Shown: piece by piece, positions 8,656-17,033 of the stretch | Position numbering within the stretch: position 1 is the stretch's first letter | Layout: every line of letters starts with the position of its first letter | NCBI RefSeq assembly: GCF_012396015.1 | Contig: NZ_JAAXOQ010000014.1 | Span: 1-64,000 of the forward strand | Source: Tsukamurella spumae | Lineage (GTDB): Bacteria > Actinomycetota > Actinomycetes > Mycobacteriales > Mycobacteriaceae | Direction of reading: 5' to 3' | Length of the DNA stretch: 64,000 nucleotides | Notes under the pieces: generated by a model | Seen by the model: only the letters and a program-made list of their open reading frames with translations | Databases searched by the model: none | Told to the model about the DNA's origin: nothing | Position numbers and translations under genes: made by a program

Positions 8656-8812
8656 GTCGTTGTTCCTCCGCGGGCAGACGGAGTGTGTCGATCTGCGAGG
8701 TGATGCGTCGTGCGCATTGCCACGTGTGGGCGTGGTCCGTCATCTGGACGGATGATCGACGGGGACGGGGGCTTTGGAATCCGCGGCGCGCTCTCGCGCA
8801 GCCCCGTCGGGA

Positions 8813-9583
8813 CTACTCCGGACCGGCCTCGATGACCTGCTCCGCGACCTCGGCGAGCCGGACATTGCTGTCCTGCGAGAGGCGGGCGAGGAGACGGAAG
8901 GCGGCGTCGGAGTCGAGCTTGTAGCGCTCCATGATCATGCCCTTGGCCTGGCCGATCACGTCGCGGGTGGTGAGGGCGGCGCGGATCTGCTCCTTCTCGC
9001 GCACGGCGGAGAAGGCGACCGCCGCGTGCACCGCGAACAGCGACCCGATCGAGACGGACTCGGCGTCGAAGGAATGGGGCTCGCGCGCCAACAGATCGAG
9101 CGTGCCGTAGGCGTCGTTCTGGACGTACAGGCAGAACGAGAGGATCGACCCCACGCCCGCGGACTGCGCCGCGCGGGCGAACCGGGGCCAGCGATCCTCG
9201 GTGGCGGTGTCCTCGATGAGGATCGTCGTCGATTCGAAGGTGGCCCCCACGCTGGGCCCCTCCTGCAGGTCGCGCTGGACATCGGCGACCCGCTGCGCCT
9301 CGTCGCCGATCACCACCGGGTGGGTGATCTCGCCCTTGGGGTCGACGAGGGTCACGCTCGCGAAATCCGCTCCCGGGACCTGCTCGACGGCGAACTGGGT
9401 GGCCGCGGTGAGGAGGGACTCCGAATCGCCGGACTGCTCGCGCAGCAGCCGCGCGATCTCGCCCATCCGCTCGCTGAGGCTCAGTCGCTCGAGGACCACC
9501 TCCTCGGCGGGCGGCGTCTCGTGCACGATGCCGAGGATCGAGGGGAGCTGTTCAGTGGTCTGTTTGCGTGAAGGCACGGCCAC
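8813..9583 (-). CDS. GAF-ANTAR domain RNA-binding antiterminator
   Basis: About 256 residues; GTG 9583 is preferred (GGAGA just upstream) over GTG 9607 or 9577. The central part (about 40-180) is a GAF sensor domain (VEQVPGADFASVTLV, LSFCLYVQNDAYGTLDL). The last 60 residues are an ANTAR domain: AALTTRDVIGQAKGMIMERY with the following helices, including AFRLLARLSQ. ANTAR proteins bind paired hexaloop hairpins in mRNA leaders and prevent termination. The ligand of the GAF domain is unknown. It stands alone, with neighbours of unrelated function on both sides, so its RNA targets are probably elsewhere. Confidence 0.88.
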   Translation of the reverse strand: MAVPSRKQTTEQLPSILGIVHETPPAEEVVLERLSLSERMGEIARLLREQSGDSESLLTAATQFAVEQVPGADFASVTLVDPKGEITHPVVIGDEAQRVADVQRDLQEGPSVGATFESTTILIEDTATEDRWPRFARAAQSAGVGSILSFCLYVQNDAYGTLDLLAREPHSFDAESVSIGSLFAVHAAVAFSAVREKEQIRAALTTRDVIGQAKGMIMERYKLDSDAAFRLLARLSQDSNVRLAEVAEQVIEAGPE

Positions 9584-9675
9584 CCGTTCTCCGTGCCGGT
9601 GGGGCACAGGGGTTACAACGTGGGTATCCGCCGGTTGCTGGACGGGACGATGGTAGGGCTGTTACTGATCGATGG

Positions 9676-11703
9676 TCACCATATCGAGACCCGGCGCTCG
9701 GGGTCCAGAAACAGGCGATCCCCGGCAGTGACGCCGAAGGCCGTGTAGAACTCGTCGATGTTGGACACGATGGCATTGCAACGGAATTCGGCCGGCGAGT
9801 GCGGGTCGATGGCCAGCCGCCGGACCGCCTCCTCGGGCCGTGACTTGCCCCGCCAGATCTCGCCCCAGCTGTAGAAGACGCGCTGCAGGCCGTTCAGTCC
9901 GTCGACCTCCGTACCGGCGTCGTCGACGGTGCCGCCGGCCCGTTCCCGAGCGATCCCGTACGCGACGAGCGCGATGCTCAGGCCGCCGAGGTCGCCGATG
10001 TTCTCGCCGACCGTGAAGCCGCCGTTGACGTGGTGCTCGGACCCGCCCGGCTCGCCGGCCAGTTCCCTCGGCACCAGCGCGTCGTACTGCTCGATCAGAG
10101 CCCGCGTGCGCTTGCCGAACTCCTCCCGGTCGGAGTCGGTCCACCAGTCCTCGAGGTTGCCGTCCCCGTCGTACTTGGCGCCCTGATCGTCGAAGCCGTG
10201 GCCGATCTCGTGCCCGATCACGGCGCCGATGCCGCCGTAGTTGACGGCGTCGTCGGCGTCCGGAGCGAAGAACGGAGGCTGCAGGATCGCGGCGGGGAAG
10301 ACGATCTCGTTCATGCCGGGGTTGTAGTACGCGTTCACGGTCTGCGGGGTCATGAACCACTCGCTCCGGTCGACCGGGGCGCCGATCTTCGCGAACTCGC
10401 GGTCGTGCTCGAAGGCCTCGCCGCGGCGCAGGTTGCCGATCAGGTCGTCGCGACGGATCTCCAGTGCCGCGTAGTCGCGCGCCGTGTCCGGGTAGCCGAT
10501 CTTCGGGGTGAACCTGTCCAGCTTGTCCAGGGCCCGCTCGCGGGTGGCGGGGGTCATCCACGGCAGCTCGGAGATCCGGCGACGGTAGGCCTCGACCAGG
10601 TCCGCCACGAGGGCCTGCATGCGCTCCTTCGAGTCGGCGGGGAAGTGCTGCGCGGTGTACAGCTCGCCGACCGCGAAGCCCAGGTACTGCTCGACGAGCG
10701 TGACGCCGCGCTTCCACCGCTCGCGGATCTCCGGCGTGCCGGTGAGCACCGTGCCGTAGAAGGCGAAGTGCTCGTCGACCAGGTCGTCCGTGAGGAAGGG
10801 GCTGCGCGCGTGCAGCAGGCTCCACGCGAGCCAGACGTGCCACTGCTCGACCGGCCGGTCGGTGAGCAGGTCCGCCACGTGGGCGGCGTACGAGGGCTGC
10901 CGCACGTTCACCTCCGCGAACACCGGGGAATCGGCGGAGCCGGCGACCGCCGCGGCCCACTCCGTGACGCGCAGGCCGGGCGCCGCCGTGTCGAGTTCGG
11001 CGAGGGTCCGCAGGTTGTAGCCCTTATCGGCGTCGCGACGGTCCACCACGTTCCAGTGCCCGGCGGCGATCGCCGTCTCCAGGTCGAGGACCTGCGCGGC
11101 GGCCGCGTCCTCCTGACCCGGGGCGACGATGCCCTCCAGCGCGCCGGCGGCCAGCCGGAAGGTCGCCGCGACGTGGGCGACGAACTTCTCCCGCACGGGC
11201 GCGTACTGCTCCTCCCGGTAGTAGGCCTCGTCGGGCAGCGAGGTGCCGGATTGCACCAGGTTCACCAGGTAGCGGTCGGAGCGCTTGGCGTCGGTGTCCA
11301 CGTAGTAGCCGAGCACCCCGCGCAGGCCCGTGCGCTGCAGGCGCCCGAGCGTCGTGACCAGGTCCGACGGTGACTGCACCCACCGGATCTCGGTCAGCTC
11401 GTCGGTCAGCGGCGTCAGCCCGGCCGCGGCGATGGCGGCGGTGTCCATGAAGCTCGAGTAGAGGTCGCCGATCTTGCGGGCGTCGGACCCGGCGTCGGCC
11501 GGGTGGGCGGCGCACTCCTCGACGATGTCGCGCACGTGCTGCTCCGCGGCGTCGCGGAGGGCGTAGAAGGCACCGTCGGTCGAGCGGTCCGCGGGGATCT
11601 CGTGGCTGTCCAGCCACTTGCCGTTGACGTGGCCGAACAGATCGTCCTGCACGCGGACGGCGGGGTCGACGTGGCTGAGGTCCAGAGCGGGTGTAGAGGT
11701 CAC
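9676..11703 (-). CDS. zmp1: M13-family zinc metalloprotease, Zmp1-like
   Basis: 675 residues from GTG 11703, preceded by AGGATGGCAAG; the open frame continues far upstream but the homologous protein starts here. It is slightly longer than M. tuberculosis Zmp1 (Rv0198c). The zinc site is VIGHEIGHGFDDQGAKYDGD with H498-E-I-G-H502. The family also requires VNAYYNPGMNEIVFPA, which is present, and a glutamate downstream in VGENIGDLGGLS. It ends RRVSIW, the usual C-terminal tryptophan motif of neprilysin-like enzymes. No signal peptide is visible, as in Zmp1. Expected role: endopeptidase on small peptides. It is divergent from the secreted hydrolase. Confidence 0.93.
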   Translation of the reverse strand: MTSTPALDLSHVDPAVRVQDDLFGHVNGKWLDSHEIPADRSTDGAFYALRDAAEQHVRDIVEECAAHPADAGSDARKIGDLYSSFMDTAAIAAAGLTPLTDELTEIRWVQSPSDLVTTLGRLQRTGLRGVLGYYVDTDAKRSDRYLVNLVQSGTSLPDEAYYREEQYAPVREKFVAHVAATFRLAAGALEGIVAPGQEDAAAAQVLDLETAIAAGHWNVVDRRDADKGYNLRTLAELDTAAPGLRVTEWAAAVAGSADSPVFAEVNVRQPSYAAHVADLLTDRPVEQWHVWLAWSLLHARSPFLTDDLVDEHFAFYGTVLTGTPEIRERWKRGVTLVEQYLGFAVGELYTAQHFPADSKERMQALVADLVEAYRRRISELPWMTPATRERALDKLDRFTPKIGYPDTARDYAALEIRRDDLIGNLRRGEAFEHDREFAKIGAPVDRSEWFMTPQTVNAYYNPGMNEIVFPAAILQPPFFAPDADDAVNYGGIGAVIGHEIGHGFDDQGAKYDGDGNLEDWWTDSDREEFGKRTRALIEQYDALVPRELAGEPGGSEHHVNGGFTVGENIGDLGGLSIALVAYGIARERAGGTVDDAGTEVDGLNGLQRVFYSWGEIWRGKSRPEEAVRRLAIDPHSPAEFRCNAIVSNIDEFYTAFGVTAGDRLFLDPERRVSIW

Positions 11704-11733
11704 CTTGCCATCCTGCCAGTTGTCCCTTAGGAA

Positions 11734-11764
11734 TCTCACATGGTGAGAGAACTGACTCGTCAGT
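11734..11764. promoter_or_regulatory. Two adjacent palindromes in the zmp1/hydrolase divergent gap
   Basis: TCTCAC-ATG-GTGAGA (11734-11748) and ACTGAC-TC-GTCAGT (11751-11764) are perfect inverted repeats two bases apart. A third, CACGG-ATA-CCGTG, lies at 11783-11795. Together they look like regulator-binding sites controlling one or both divergent genes. No regulator gene adjoins them. Confidence 0.4.
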
Positions 11765-11862
11765 ATTCCTTGTGGCGCCGCACACGGATACCGTGCCATG
11801 TGATGCATACCGCAAACGGGGTTGGCCTGTGCGGTGCTGTCCGATTTCAAGGAGATTCTCGT

Positions 11863-13935
11863 ATGAGGTTGACGCGTCCGCGCCTGCGACTGGTGCTCGC
11901 CGCCCTCCTCACCGCGTTCGTCCTCGTGGCGACCGTGGTGACCGTCCCGGGGCTGAACGCGAAGGCGAGCGCGGACCCGTGGAAGCCCGGCCCCGGCGTC
12001 GCCGGGATGATCAACCCCGAGTGGATCGCCGACCACGACGGCCCCACCAAGTACCCGAAGATGGCCATCGAGTGGGACGTCCCGATCACGATGTCCGACG
12101 GCACCGTGCTCAAGGCGAATGTCTTCCGCCCGGCGGACGCCTCGGGTCGCGCGATCGACACGAAGACCCCGACGGTCGTCAACCTGACCCCGTACACCAA
12201 GTTCGTCAGCGCGATCGCGACGCTGGCCATGAACGTCCCCGTGCTCTCGCCCGCGCTGATCCAGCTGCTGAACCTGTTCAACTTCGCCGGCACCCCGATC
12301 GCCGGCGTCAACGACCTGCGCGACGTGCTCAACGGCGGCATGGTCAGCTCCTTCACGGGCCTCGACCCCAAGCTCGTGCAGAACGGCTACACCCAGGTGG
12401 TCGTCGACGTGCGCGGCACCGGCAACTCGCAGGGCGTGTGGCAGGTGTTCGCCGATCGCGAGCAGCAGGACACCGTCGAGGTCCTCGACTGGGTCCGCAA
12501 TCAGAAGTGGGCCAACGGCCGGATGGGCATGACCGGCGTGTCCTACTCGGGTATCAACCAGCTCCAGGTGGCCGCACGCAACCCCAAGGGCCTGCAGGCG
12601 CTCTTCCCGGTGGTCCCGGGCGCGGACCTGACCGCCGACATCATCGCGCCGGGCGGCGGCCTGGGCGTGGGCTTCCTCGGCCCCTGGCTCGGGCTGGTCA
12701 ACGGGCTCAAGTTCATCCCCGACATCCGCTCGCTGCTCAACGGCACCTTCGACTGGAAGTGGCTGCAGCAGCGCATCGAGAACCCCGCGGTGTTCGTCCC
12801 GCAGCTGTTGTCCGGCGTCTTCTCGCCGACCGCTGAGGGCCTCGACCCGAAGACCAAGGAGCTCATCGACAAGGACTCGCCGCTGCGGCAGGCCTATCGG
12901 ACGCCGCTGGACAAGATCACCACCCCCACGTTCGCGTTCGGCGGATGGCACGACCTGTTCACCAACACCGAATGGCGCCTGCCCTCCGAGCTCAGCAGCC
13001 TGCCGTTGTCGAAGAAGAAGGTGATCATCGGCGACGCCTACCACGTCACCGTCACCCACGACCTGGGCGGCGTGAACCAGCCGACCCGCGCCGACGTGCT
13101 GCAGAAGGCGTGGTTCGACAAGTGGCTCAAGGACGCCGACAACGGCATCGACAACTACGCGCCGGTCACCGTGCACCGCAAGGGCGGCGGCTGGTGGCAG
13201 GGCGACAGTTTCCCCGAGCCCAACCAGCAGTACCAGCGCATGTACCTCTCGAGCCTCACCTCCGGCACGGCCCCGGGCTCGCTGTCCGACAACAGCCTGC
13301 AGACCGCGAAGCCGAAGCTCTCGGCACGGCGCACCGTCGGCCCCGGCCTCAGCACGCTGTGCTCGAACGACACCGGGCAGGCGATGTTCGGACTGCTGGT
13401 CTTCCAGGGCTGCGCCGCCGACAACCGGGTCGCGGAGATGAACGGGCTGACCTTCACCAGTAAGCCCGTCGGGAAGTCGACCGTGATCTCCGGCCCGATC
13501 AACCTGCACCTGACCACCACGCAGGACAACCGGGACGCCTACTGGTCGGTCAACGTCACCGATGTCTCGCCCGACGGCCGGTCCGAGGTGATCAGCTCCG
13601 GTCAGCTCACCACCTCGCTGCGGCAGATCGACCAGTCGCGCAGCCTCAAGACCGCCGCGGGCGACTACACCGCGCCCTACTACGAGCTCGACATCAAGCA
13701 GCGGCAGCTGGTCAAGCCCGGGCAGGTCGTGGAGCTCGACATCGCCACGCACGCGGTCAGCGCGATCCTCAAGCCCGGCCACCGGCTGCGGGTGGACGTG
13801 TTCGCGCTCAACCTCATCAAGGCCATCACGCTGGGCCCGGTCTCCTCGGAGACCAAGTTCGCGCCGCAGCACGTGATCATCGACCCGAACCGGCCCAGCT
13901 ACCTCGTGGTGCCCTCGGATCGCCCGCTGCCGTAG
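11863..13935 (+). CDS. Secreted CocE/NonD (peptidase S15) alpha/beta hydrolase
   Basis: 690 residues. ATG 11863 is preceded by AAGGAG (11849-11854), and translation from it gives an Arg-rich start plus a hydrophobic stretch (LVLAALLTAFVLVATVVTV) and an AKASA cleavage-like site, a standard Sec signal. The alpha/beta hydrolase core has the family G-x-S-Y-x-G nucleophile elbow (GVSYSG, S227), an aspartate in GGWHDLFTNTEW and a histidine in GDAYHVTV. The C-terminal 220 residues are the jelly-roll domain typical of X-Pro dipeptidyl peptidase and cocaine esterase relatives. Likely an extracytoplasmic acyl- or peptidyl-hydrolase; the substrate is unknown. Monocistronic, ended by a strong hairpin. 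Confidence 0.9.
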   Translation: MRLTRPRLRLVLAALLTAFVLVATVVTVPGLNAKASADPWKPGPGVAGMINPEWIADHDGPTKYPKMAIEWDVPITMSDGTVLKANVFRPADASGRAIDTKTPTVVNLTPYTKFVSAIATLAMNVPVLSPALIQLLNLFNFAGTPIAGVNDLRDVLNGGMVSSFTGLDPKLVQNGYTQVVVDVRGTGNSQGVWQVFADREQQDTVEVLDWVRNQKWANGRMGMTGVSYSGINQLQVAARNPKGLQALFPVVPGADLTADIIAPGGGLGVGFLGPWLGLVNGLKFIPDIRSLLNGTFDWKWLQQRIENPAVFVPQLLSGVFSPTAEGLDPKTKELIDKDSPLRQAYRTPLDKITTPTFAFGGWHDLFTNTEWRLPSELSSLPLSKKKVIIGDAYHVTVTHDLGGVNQPTRADVLQKAWFDKWLKDADNGIDNYAPVTVHRKGGGWWQGDSFPEPNQQYQRMYLSSLTSGTAPGSLSDNSLQTAKPKLSARRTVGPGLSTLCSNDTGQAMFGLLVFQGCAADNRVAEMNGLTFTSKPVGKSTVISGPINLHLTTTQDNRDAYWSVNVTDVSPDGRSEVISSGQLTTSLRQIDQSRSLKTAAGDYTAPYYELDIKQRQLVKPGQVVELDIATHAVSAILKPGHRLRVDVFALNLIKAITLGPVSSETKFAPQHVIIDPNRPSYLVVPSDRPLP

Positions 13936-13944
13936 GCCTCGAGT

Positions 13945-13972
13945 CGGCCCCGGCGCTCACCCGCCGGGGCCG
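13945..13972. terminator. Bidirectional terminator between hydrolase and pirin genes
   Basis: CGGCCCCGGCG (13945-13955) and CGCCGGGGCCG (13962-13972) form a perfect 11-bp stem with a 6-base loop between two convergent stop codons. Confidence 0.85.
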
Positions 13973-13980
13973 GATCAGCC

Positions 13981-14724
13981 TCAGCCGCCCAGGCGGGTGA
14001 GCATGCGCCAGAACAGGAGTTCGGCACCGTCGGGCCCGGCGGTCACGCGCCGTGCGCCCCCGACGGTGCGCAGCGAGTCACCGTCGGACAGGCCGACGGG
14101 GCCCTGCGAGGCCTCGGCGACCGCGGCACCGTCGGCCAGATAGAGGTGCCCGAACGGGGCGTCCGGCAGGTCGACGGTGCCGCCGGGCGCCAGGCGCGCC
14201 GCGAACAGCGTGGCGCCGCGGTTCCCGATCCGTACTGCCGCGTCCTGCCCGGGTTCGCCCGACGCGACCGGAACCAGCGCGCCGGCGGCCAGTTCGGCGG
14301 TCGTGTCGCACTGCTCGTACGACGGTGCGCCGCCCGGCTCGTCCGGCAGGACCCACATCTGGACGAACCGGACATCCGCCCCGCCCGAGGGAGTCGGGTC
14401 GGGACGGTCGTTGAGCTCGGAGTGCAGGACCCCGGTCCCGGCGCTCATCCGCTGGGCGAGCCCGGGGACGACCAGCCCGGCGTGTCCCTCACTGTCCTGG
14501 TGCACCAGCGATCCGGACAGCACCCACGTGACGATCTCGACGGCGCGGTGGGGGTGCGTGTCGAAGCCCGTGCCCGCCTCGACCTGCTCCGCGTTGCAGG
14601 CCAGCAGGATTCCGTGGTGGGTATTGTCGGGATCGTAGTGGTCTCCGAAGGAGAAGCAGTGACGCGACCGCACGCCCGGCATCGACGACGCGGCCCGGTC
14701 CGCGGAACGCACCACCAGATCCAT
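13981..14724 (-). CDS. Pirin family cupin protein
   Basis: 247 residues, bicupin-like. The N-terminal cupin contains the metal-ligand region HYDPDNTHHG and FDTHPHRAVEIVTWVLSG, followed by MSAGTGVLHSELN, which matches the pirin signature (H-x-H and downstream H/E that bind Fe or another metal). The C-terminal half is a degenerate cupin. Relatives include quercetin 2,3-dioxygenase (YhhW) and eukaryotic transcription cofactors; the real substrate in actinobacteria is usually unknown. No operon partner: it converges with the hydrolase and diverges from the lipoprotein gene across 79 bases. Confidence 0.9.
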   Translation of the reverse strand: MDLVVRSADRAASSMPGVRSRHCFSFGDHYDPDNTHHGILLACNAEQVEAGTGFDTHPHRAVEIVTWVLSGSLVHQDSEGHAGLVVPGLAQRMSAGTGVLHSELNDRPDPTPSGGADVRFVQMWVLPDEPGGAPSYEQCDTTAELAAGALVPVASGEPGQDAAVRIGNRGATLFAARLAPGGTVDLPDAPFGHLYLADGAAVAEASQGPVGLSDGDSLRTVGGARRVTAGPDGAELLFWRMLTRLGG

Positions 14725-14803
14725 ATCCCAAGGATGCCATGTTCGAAACGGTAAGCTCCGCCGTCAGGGATGGCGTGGGGCCGTTCACCACGAGGGAGGC
14801 GAC

Positions 14804-16435
14804 GTGAGACGGAGCGGTCGGGCACGCCACGGCGCCGCCGCGGTGGTCTCCGTCCTGCTCCTCGGCGTCGGCGGCGGGTTGTCCGCGTGCGGCGACAGCA
14901 CCATGTCCGACGTGCAGAAGATGCTCGATACCTACACCTCGGCGATCGGGGAGGGCAAGGCCGTCGCCGCGGCGGCCGTCACCTCGTCGCCCGACGTGGC
15001 GGGTGGCGTCATAGGCAGCACCCTGCGCGACATGAACGCGCAGTCCGTGAAGGTCAGCACGACCAACGTGCAGCGCTACTCCGGCGGCAACGCGACCTTC
15101 GACGTCAAGACGCACTGGAACTTCGGTGACGGCCGGGACTGGGACTACACCACGAAGGGTAGCGCCTCGCAGTTGTCCATCGGCTGGCGGATCTCCTGGG
15201 ACCCGGCCGTACTCGCGCCCGGGCTCACCCCGGACACCGCGATCCGGCAGATCCGCACCGACGCCAAGGCGCCGAAGGTGTTCGCCGCCGACAAGTCGGA
15301 CCTGATGTTCGCCGGCACCGTCCATCGCCTCACCGTCGACCCGAACCGGACCAAGAACCTCACCGACAGCCTGACCCGGGTCGCGAAGATCGTCTCGCCC
15401 GTCGCGCCGCTGGTCACTCCCGAATCCCTCGCCGCGAAGGCCAAGGCGGCCCCGGGGAAGCCGGTCCCCGTTCTCGACCTGCGCGACGACGACTTCGGCG
15501 TGCTCGGAGACAAGCTCACCGCCGTGCCCGGCCTGCAGGACACGCCGGCCCAGGACCTGCTCATCTCGAACCGACAGTTGTTCTCGCCCCTGTTCGACGG
15601 GATCAAGGGCGCGTGGCAGGCGAACCGGGACGCGACCGCGGGCTGGGAGGTGCAGCTGCTCACGAAGGGCAAGCCGCCCACCAAGATCGTCGGCTACCAG
15701 GGGCCGCCCGGACCGGACCTGCGGGCCGCCATGGATCCCAAGACCCAGCTAGGTGCCGAGAACGCGGTCGTGCAGCTGGGCCAGCCCGCCGCGATGGTCG
15801 TGATCTCGGTCTCGACGGGGGCCGTGCTCGCCGCTGCGCAGAACACGCAGGCCAGCGCGGTCTCGCCCGACTGGGCCCTCACGGGGCTATCCACCACGGG
15901 GCCCGTTCTCGAGCCGCTGTACAGCGAGGTCAACGCCGCCGCGGGCAAGGACGCGGGCAAGCAGGGCGCGCTGCTCGCGCCGCTCGGCATGGGCACCGAC
16001 TTCGCCATGACCGGCGTGAAGACGGTGACCGCGGAACTGCCGGGGGTCGGCGGGCGCGGACCTGCGGAGCTCGGCGCCGACACCGTCAAGGCCACCCCGT
16101 TCGGCATGGCGGTGTTCGCCGCGGCCATCGCCAAGGGGAAGACCACCGCGCCGTTCGTGGTGCAGGGCCAGACCGCGAAGCCCAGCGCCCCGCTCGGCGA
16201 CGTCGACGGAAAGATCCTCCAGGCCGTGCGCGCCAAGATGGACGCCACCGTCTCGCCCTCCGGCGACGGCAGCGACCTCGTCGCGACGAAGGCGAAGGGC
16301 CTCGTCGGCACCAACGGGCCGGAGGGCCCCGGCTGGTTCATCGGCTACCGCGGCGATGAGGCCTTCGCGATCATGGTCACCGGCGAGCGGTCCGGCAGCG
16401 GATCGCTGCAGGTCGCCGGGGCGTACCTGAAGTAG
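14804..16435 (+). CDS. Penicillin-binding-protein-like lipoprotein with degenerate catalytic motifs
   Basis: 543 residues from GTG 14804, with GAGGGAGG upstream. The signal has a lipobox LSAC (C29), so it should be a lipoprotein on the outer face of the membrane. Residues 30-150 are NTF2-like, as in the MecA/PBP2a N-terminus (SDVQKMLDTYTSAIGEGK). The later part follows the transpeptidase layout of mycobacterial PbpLipo (AMVVISVSTGAVLAAAQN, TPFGMAVFAAAIA, GWFIGYRGDEAFAIMV). The SxxK position, after ALTG, reads G366-PVLE-P, so Ser is Pro and Lys is Glu, and the KTG box region reads TKAKG. It cannot be a normal transpeptidase. Possible roles are a scaffold, regulator or beta-lactam decoy (inference). 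Confidence 0.82.
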   Translation: MRRSGRARHGAAAVVSVLLLGVGGGLSACGDSTMSDVQKMLDTYTSAIGEGKAVAAAAVTSSPDVAGGVIGSTLRDMNAQSVKVSTTNVQRYSGGNATFDVKTHWNFGDGRDWDYTTKGSASQLSIGWRISWDPAVLAPGLTPDTAIRQIRTDAKAPKVFAADKSDLMFAGTVHRLTVDPNRTKNLTDSLTRVAKIVSPVAPLVTPESLAAKAKAAPGKPVPVLDLRDDDFGVLGDKLTAVPGLQDTPAQDLLISNRQLFSPLFDGIKGAWQANRDATAGWEVQLLTKGKPPTKIVGYQGPPGPDLRAAMDPKTQLGAENAVVQLGQPAAMVVISVSTGAVLAAAQNTQASAVSPDWALTGLSTTGPVLEPLYSEVNAAAGKDAGKQGALLAPLGMGTDFAMTGVKTVTAELPGVGGRGPAELGADTVKATPFGMAVFAAAIAKGKTTAPFVVQGQTAKPSAPLGDVDGKILQAVRAKMDATVSPSGDGSDLVATKAKGLVGTNGPEGPGWFIGYRGDEAFAIMVTGERSGSGSLQVAGAYLK

Positions 16436-16436
16436 C

Positions 16437-16841
16437 TCAGGCCCTCGCGCGGCGGGCGAGCAGGAGCTGTGCGAGGGCGCGCCAGCCCAGCAGGAACAGC
16501 CCGAGCGCGATGGTGGCGACGATGACGAAGCTGACCTCGACGCCCTTGGAGGTGAGCAGGCCCCGGGCCGTCATGCCGAAGGCCACCGTCGAGATCCAGA
16601 TGATCACGCCCGCGGGGAAGACGCGACCGGGGTAGAAGGCCTGTGCGCGCCCGGGCTCGTGGCCGCGCAGGGCCGCCAGCACGTAGGTGAAGGCCCAGCC
16701 CACGGCGAGGGCCAGCAGGAAGGGCCATGCGGTCTCGGCGAACCCGCTCGGCGAGAAGGCCTCGTTGTGGTTGAACCGCCCGATCACGACGAACAGCAGG
16801 ACGAAGACGATGTCGAGGACGGCGATGACCGGGATGCGCAT
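16437..16841 (-). CDS. DUF3054 family integral membrane protein
   Basis: 134 residues with four predicted membrane spans (LDIVFVLLFVVIGRF, WPFLLALAVGWAFTYVLA, VIIWISTVAFGMTARGL, SFVIVATIALGLFLLGW). The NHNEAF/GFAETAWPF motif after the first span and the WISTVAFGM region are characteristic of DUF3054, which has no established function. The start is ATG 16841, which has a TACCGT hexamer six bases upstream and no ribosome site, hence probably leaderless. Its stop lies one base from the convergent stop of the PBP-like gene. Confidence 0.82.
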   Translation of the reverse strand: MRIPVIAVLDIVFVLLFVVIGRFNHNEAFSPSGFAETAWPFLLALAVGWAFTYVLAALRGHEPGRAQAFYPGRVFPAGVIIWISTVAFGMTARGLLTSKGVEVSFVIVATIALGLFLLGWRALAQLLLARRARA

Positions 16842-16847
16842 GTCACA

Positions 16848-16853
16848 ACGGTA
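16848..16853 (-). promoter_or_regulatory. -10 hexamer TACCGT, leaderless start of the DUF3054 gene
   Basis: On the minus strand TACCGT is followed by six bases and then the ATG at 16841, which puts the transcription start on the start codon. Confidence 0.45.
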
Positions 16854-16870
16854 GACCGTGTTCGGCACGC

Positions 16871-16905
16871 GGTCGGGGCGCGGTCCTCCCAGACGCGCCC
16901 CGACC
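16871..16905 (-). terminator. Hairpin terminator after the LPG-synthase-like membrane gene
   Basis: GGTCGGGGCGCG (16871-16882) and its exact complement (16894-16905) form a 12-bp stem with an 11-base loop, downstream of the leftward gene ending at 17034. Confidence 0.75.
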
Positions 16906-17033
16906 GGGCCTGACCCCCCGCCCCCCTCCACTCCGGGGCGATGTGAGCGTGCGGGTCGTCCGCTCACAGGTACAACGATGCCCGGGCCCCCTTGAGGGCC
17001 GGTTGCAGCGCGCTAAAAGGGCAGGTGGGAGAG

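Noticed and set aside
11704-13872. Minus-strand extension of the M13 protease frame opposite the CocE hydrolase
   Set aside because: The protein matches Zmp1 only from GTG 11703, and the upstream stretch is antisense to a well-supported secreted hydrolase.
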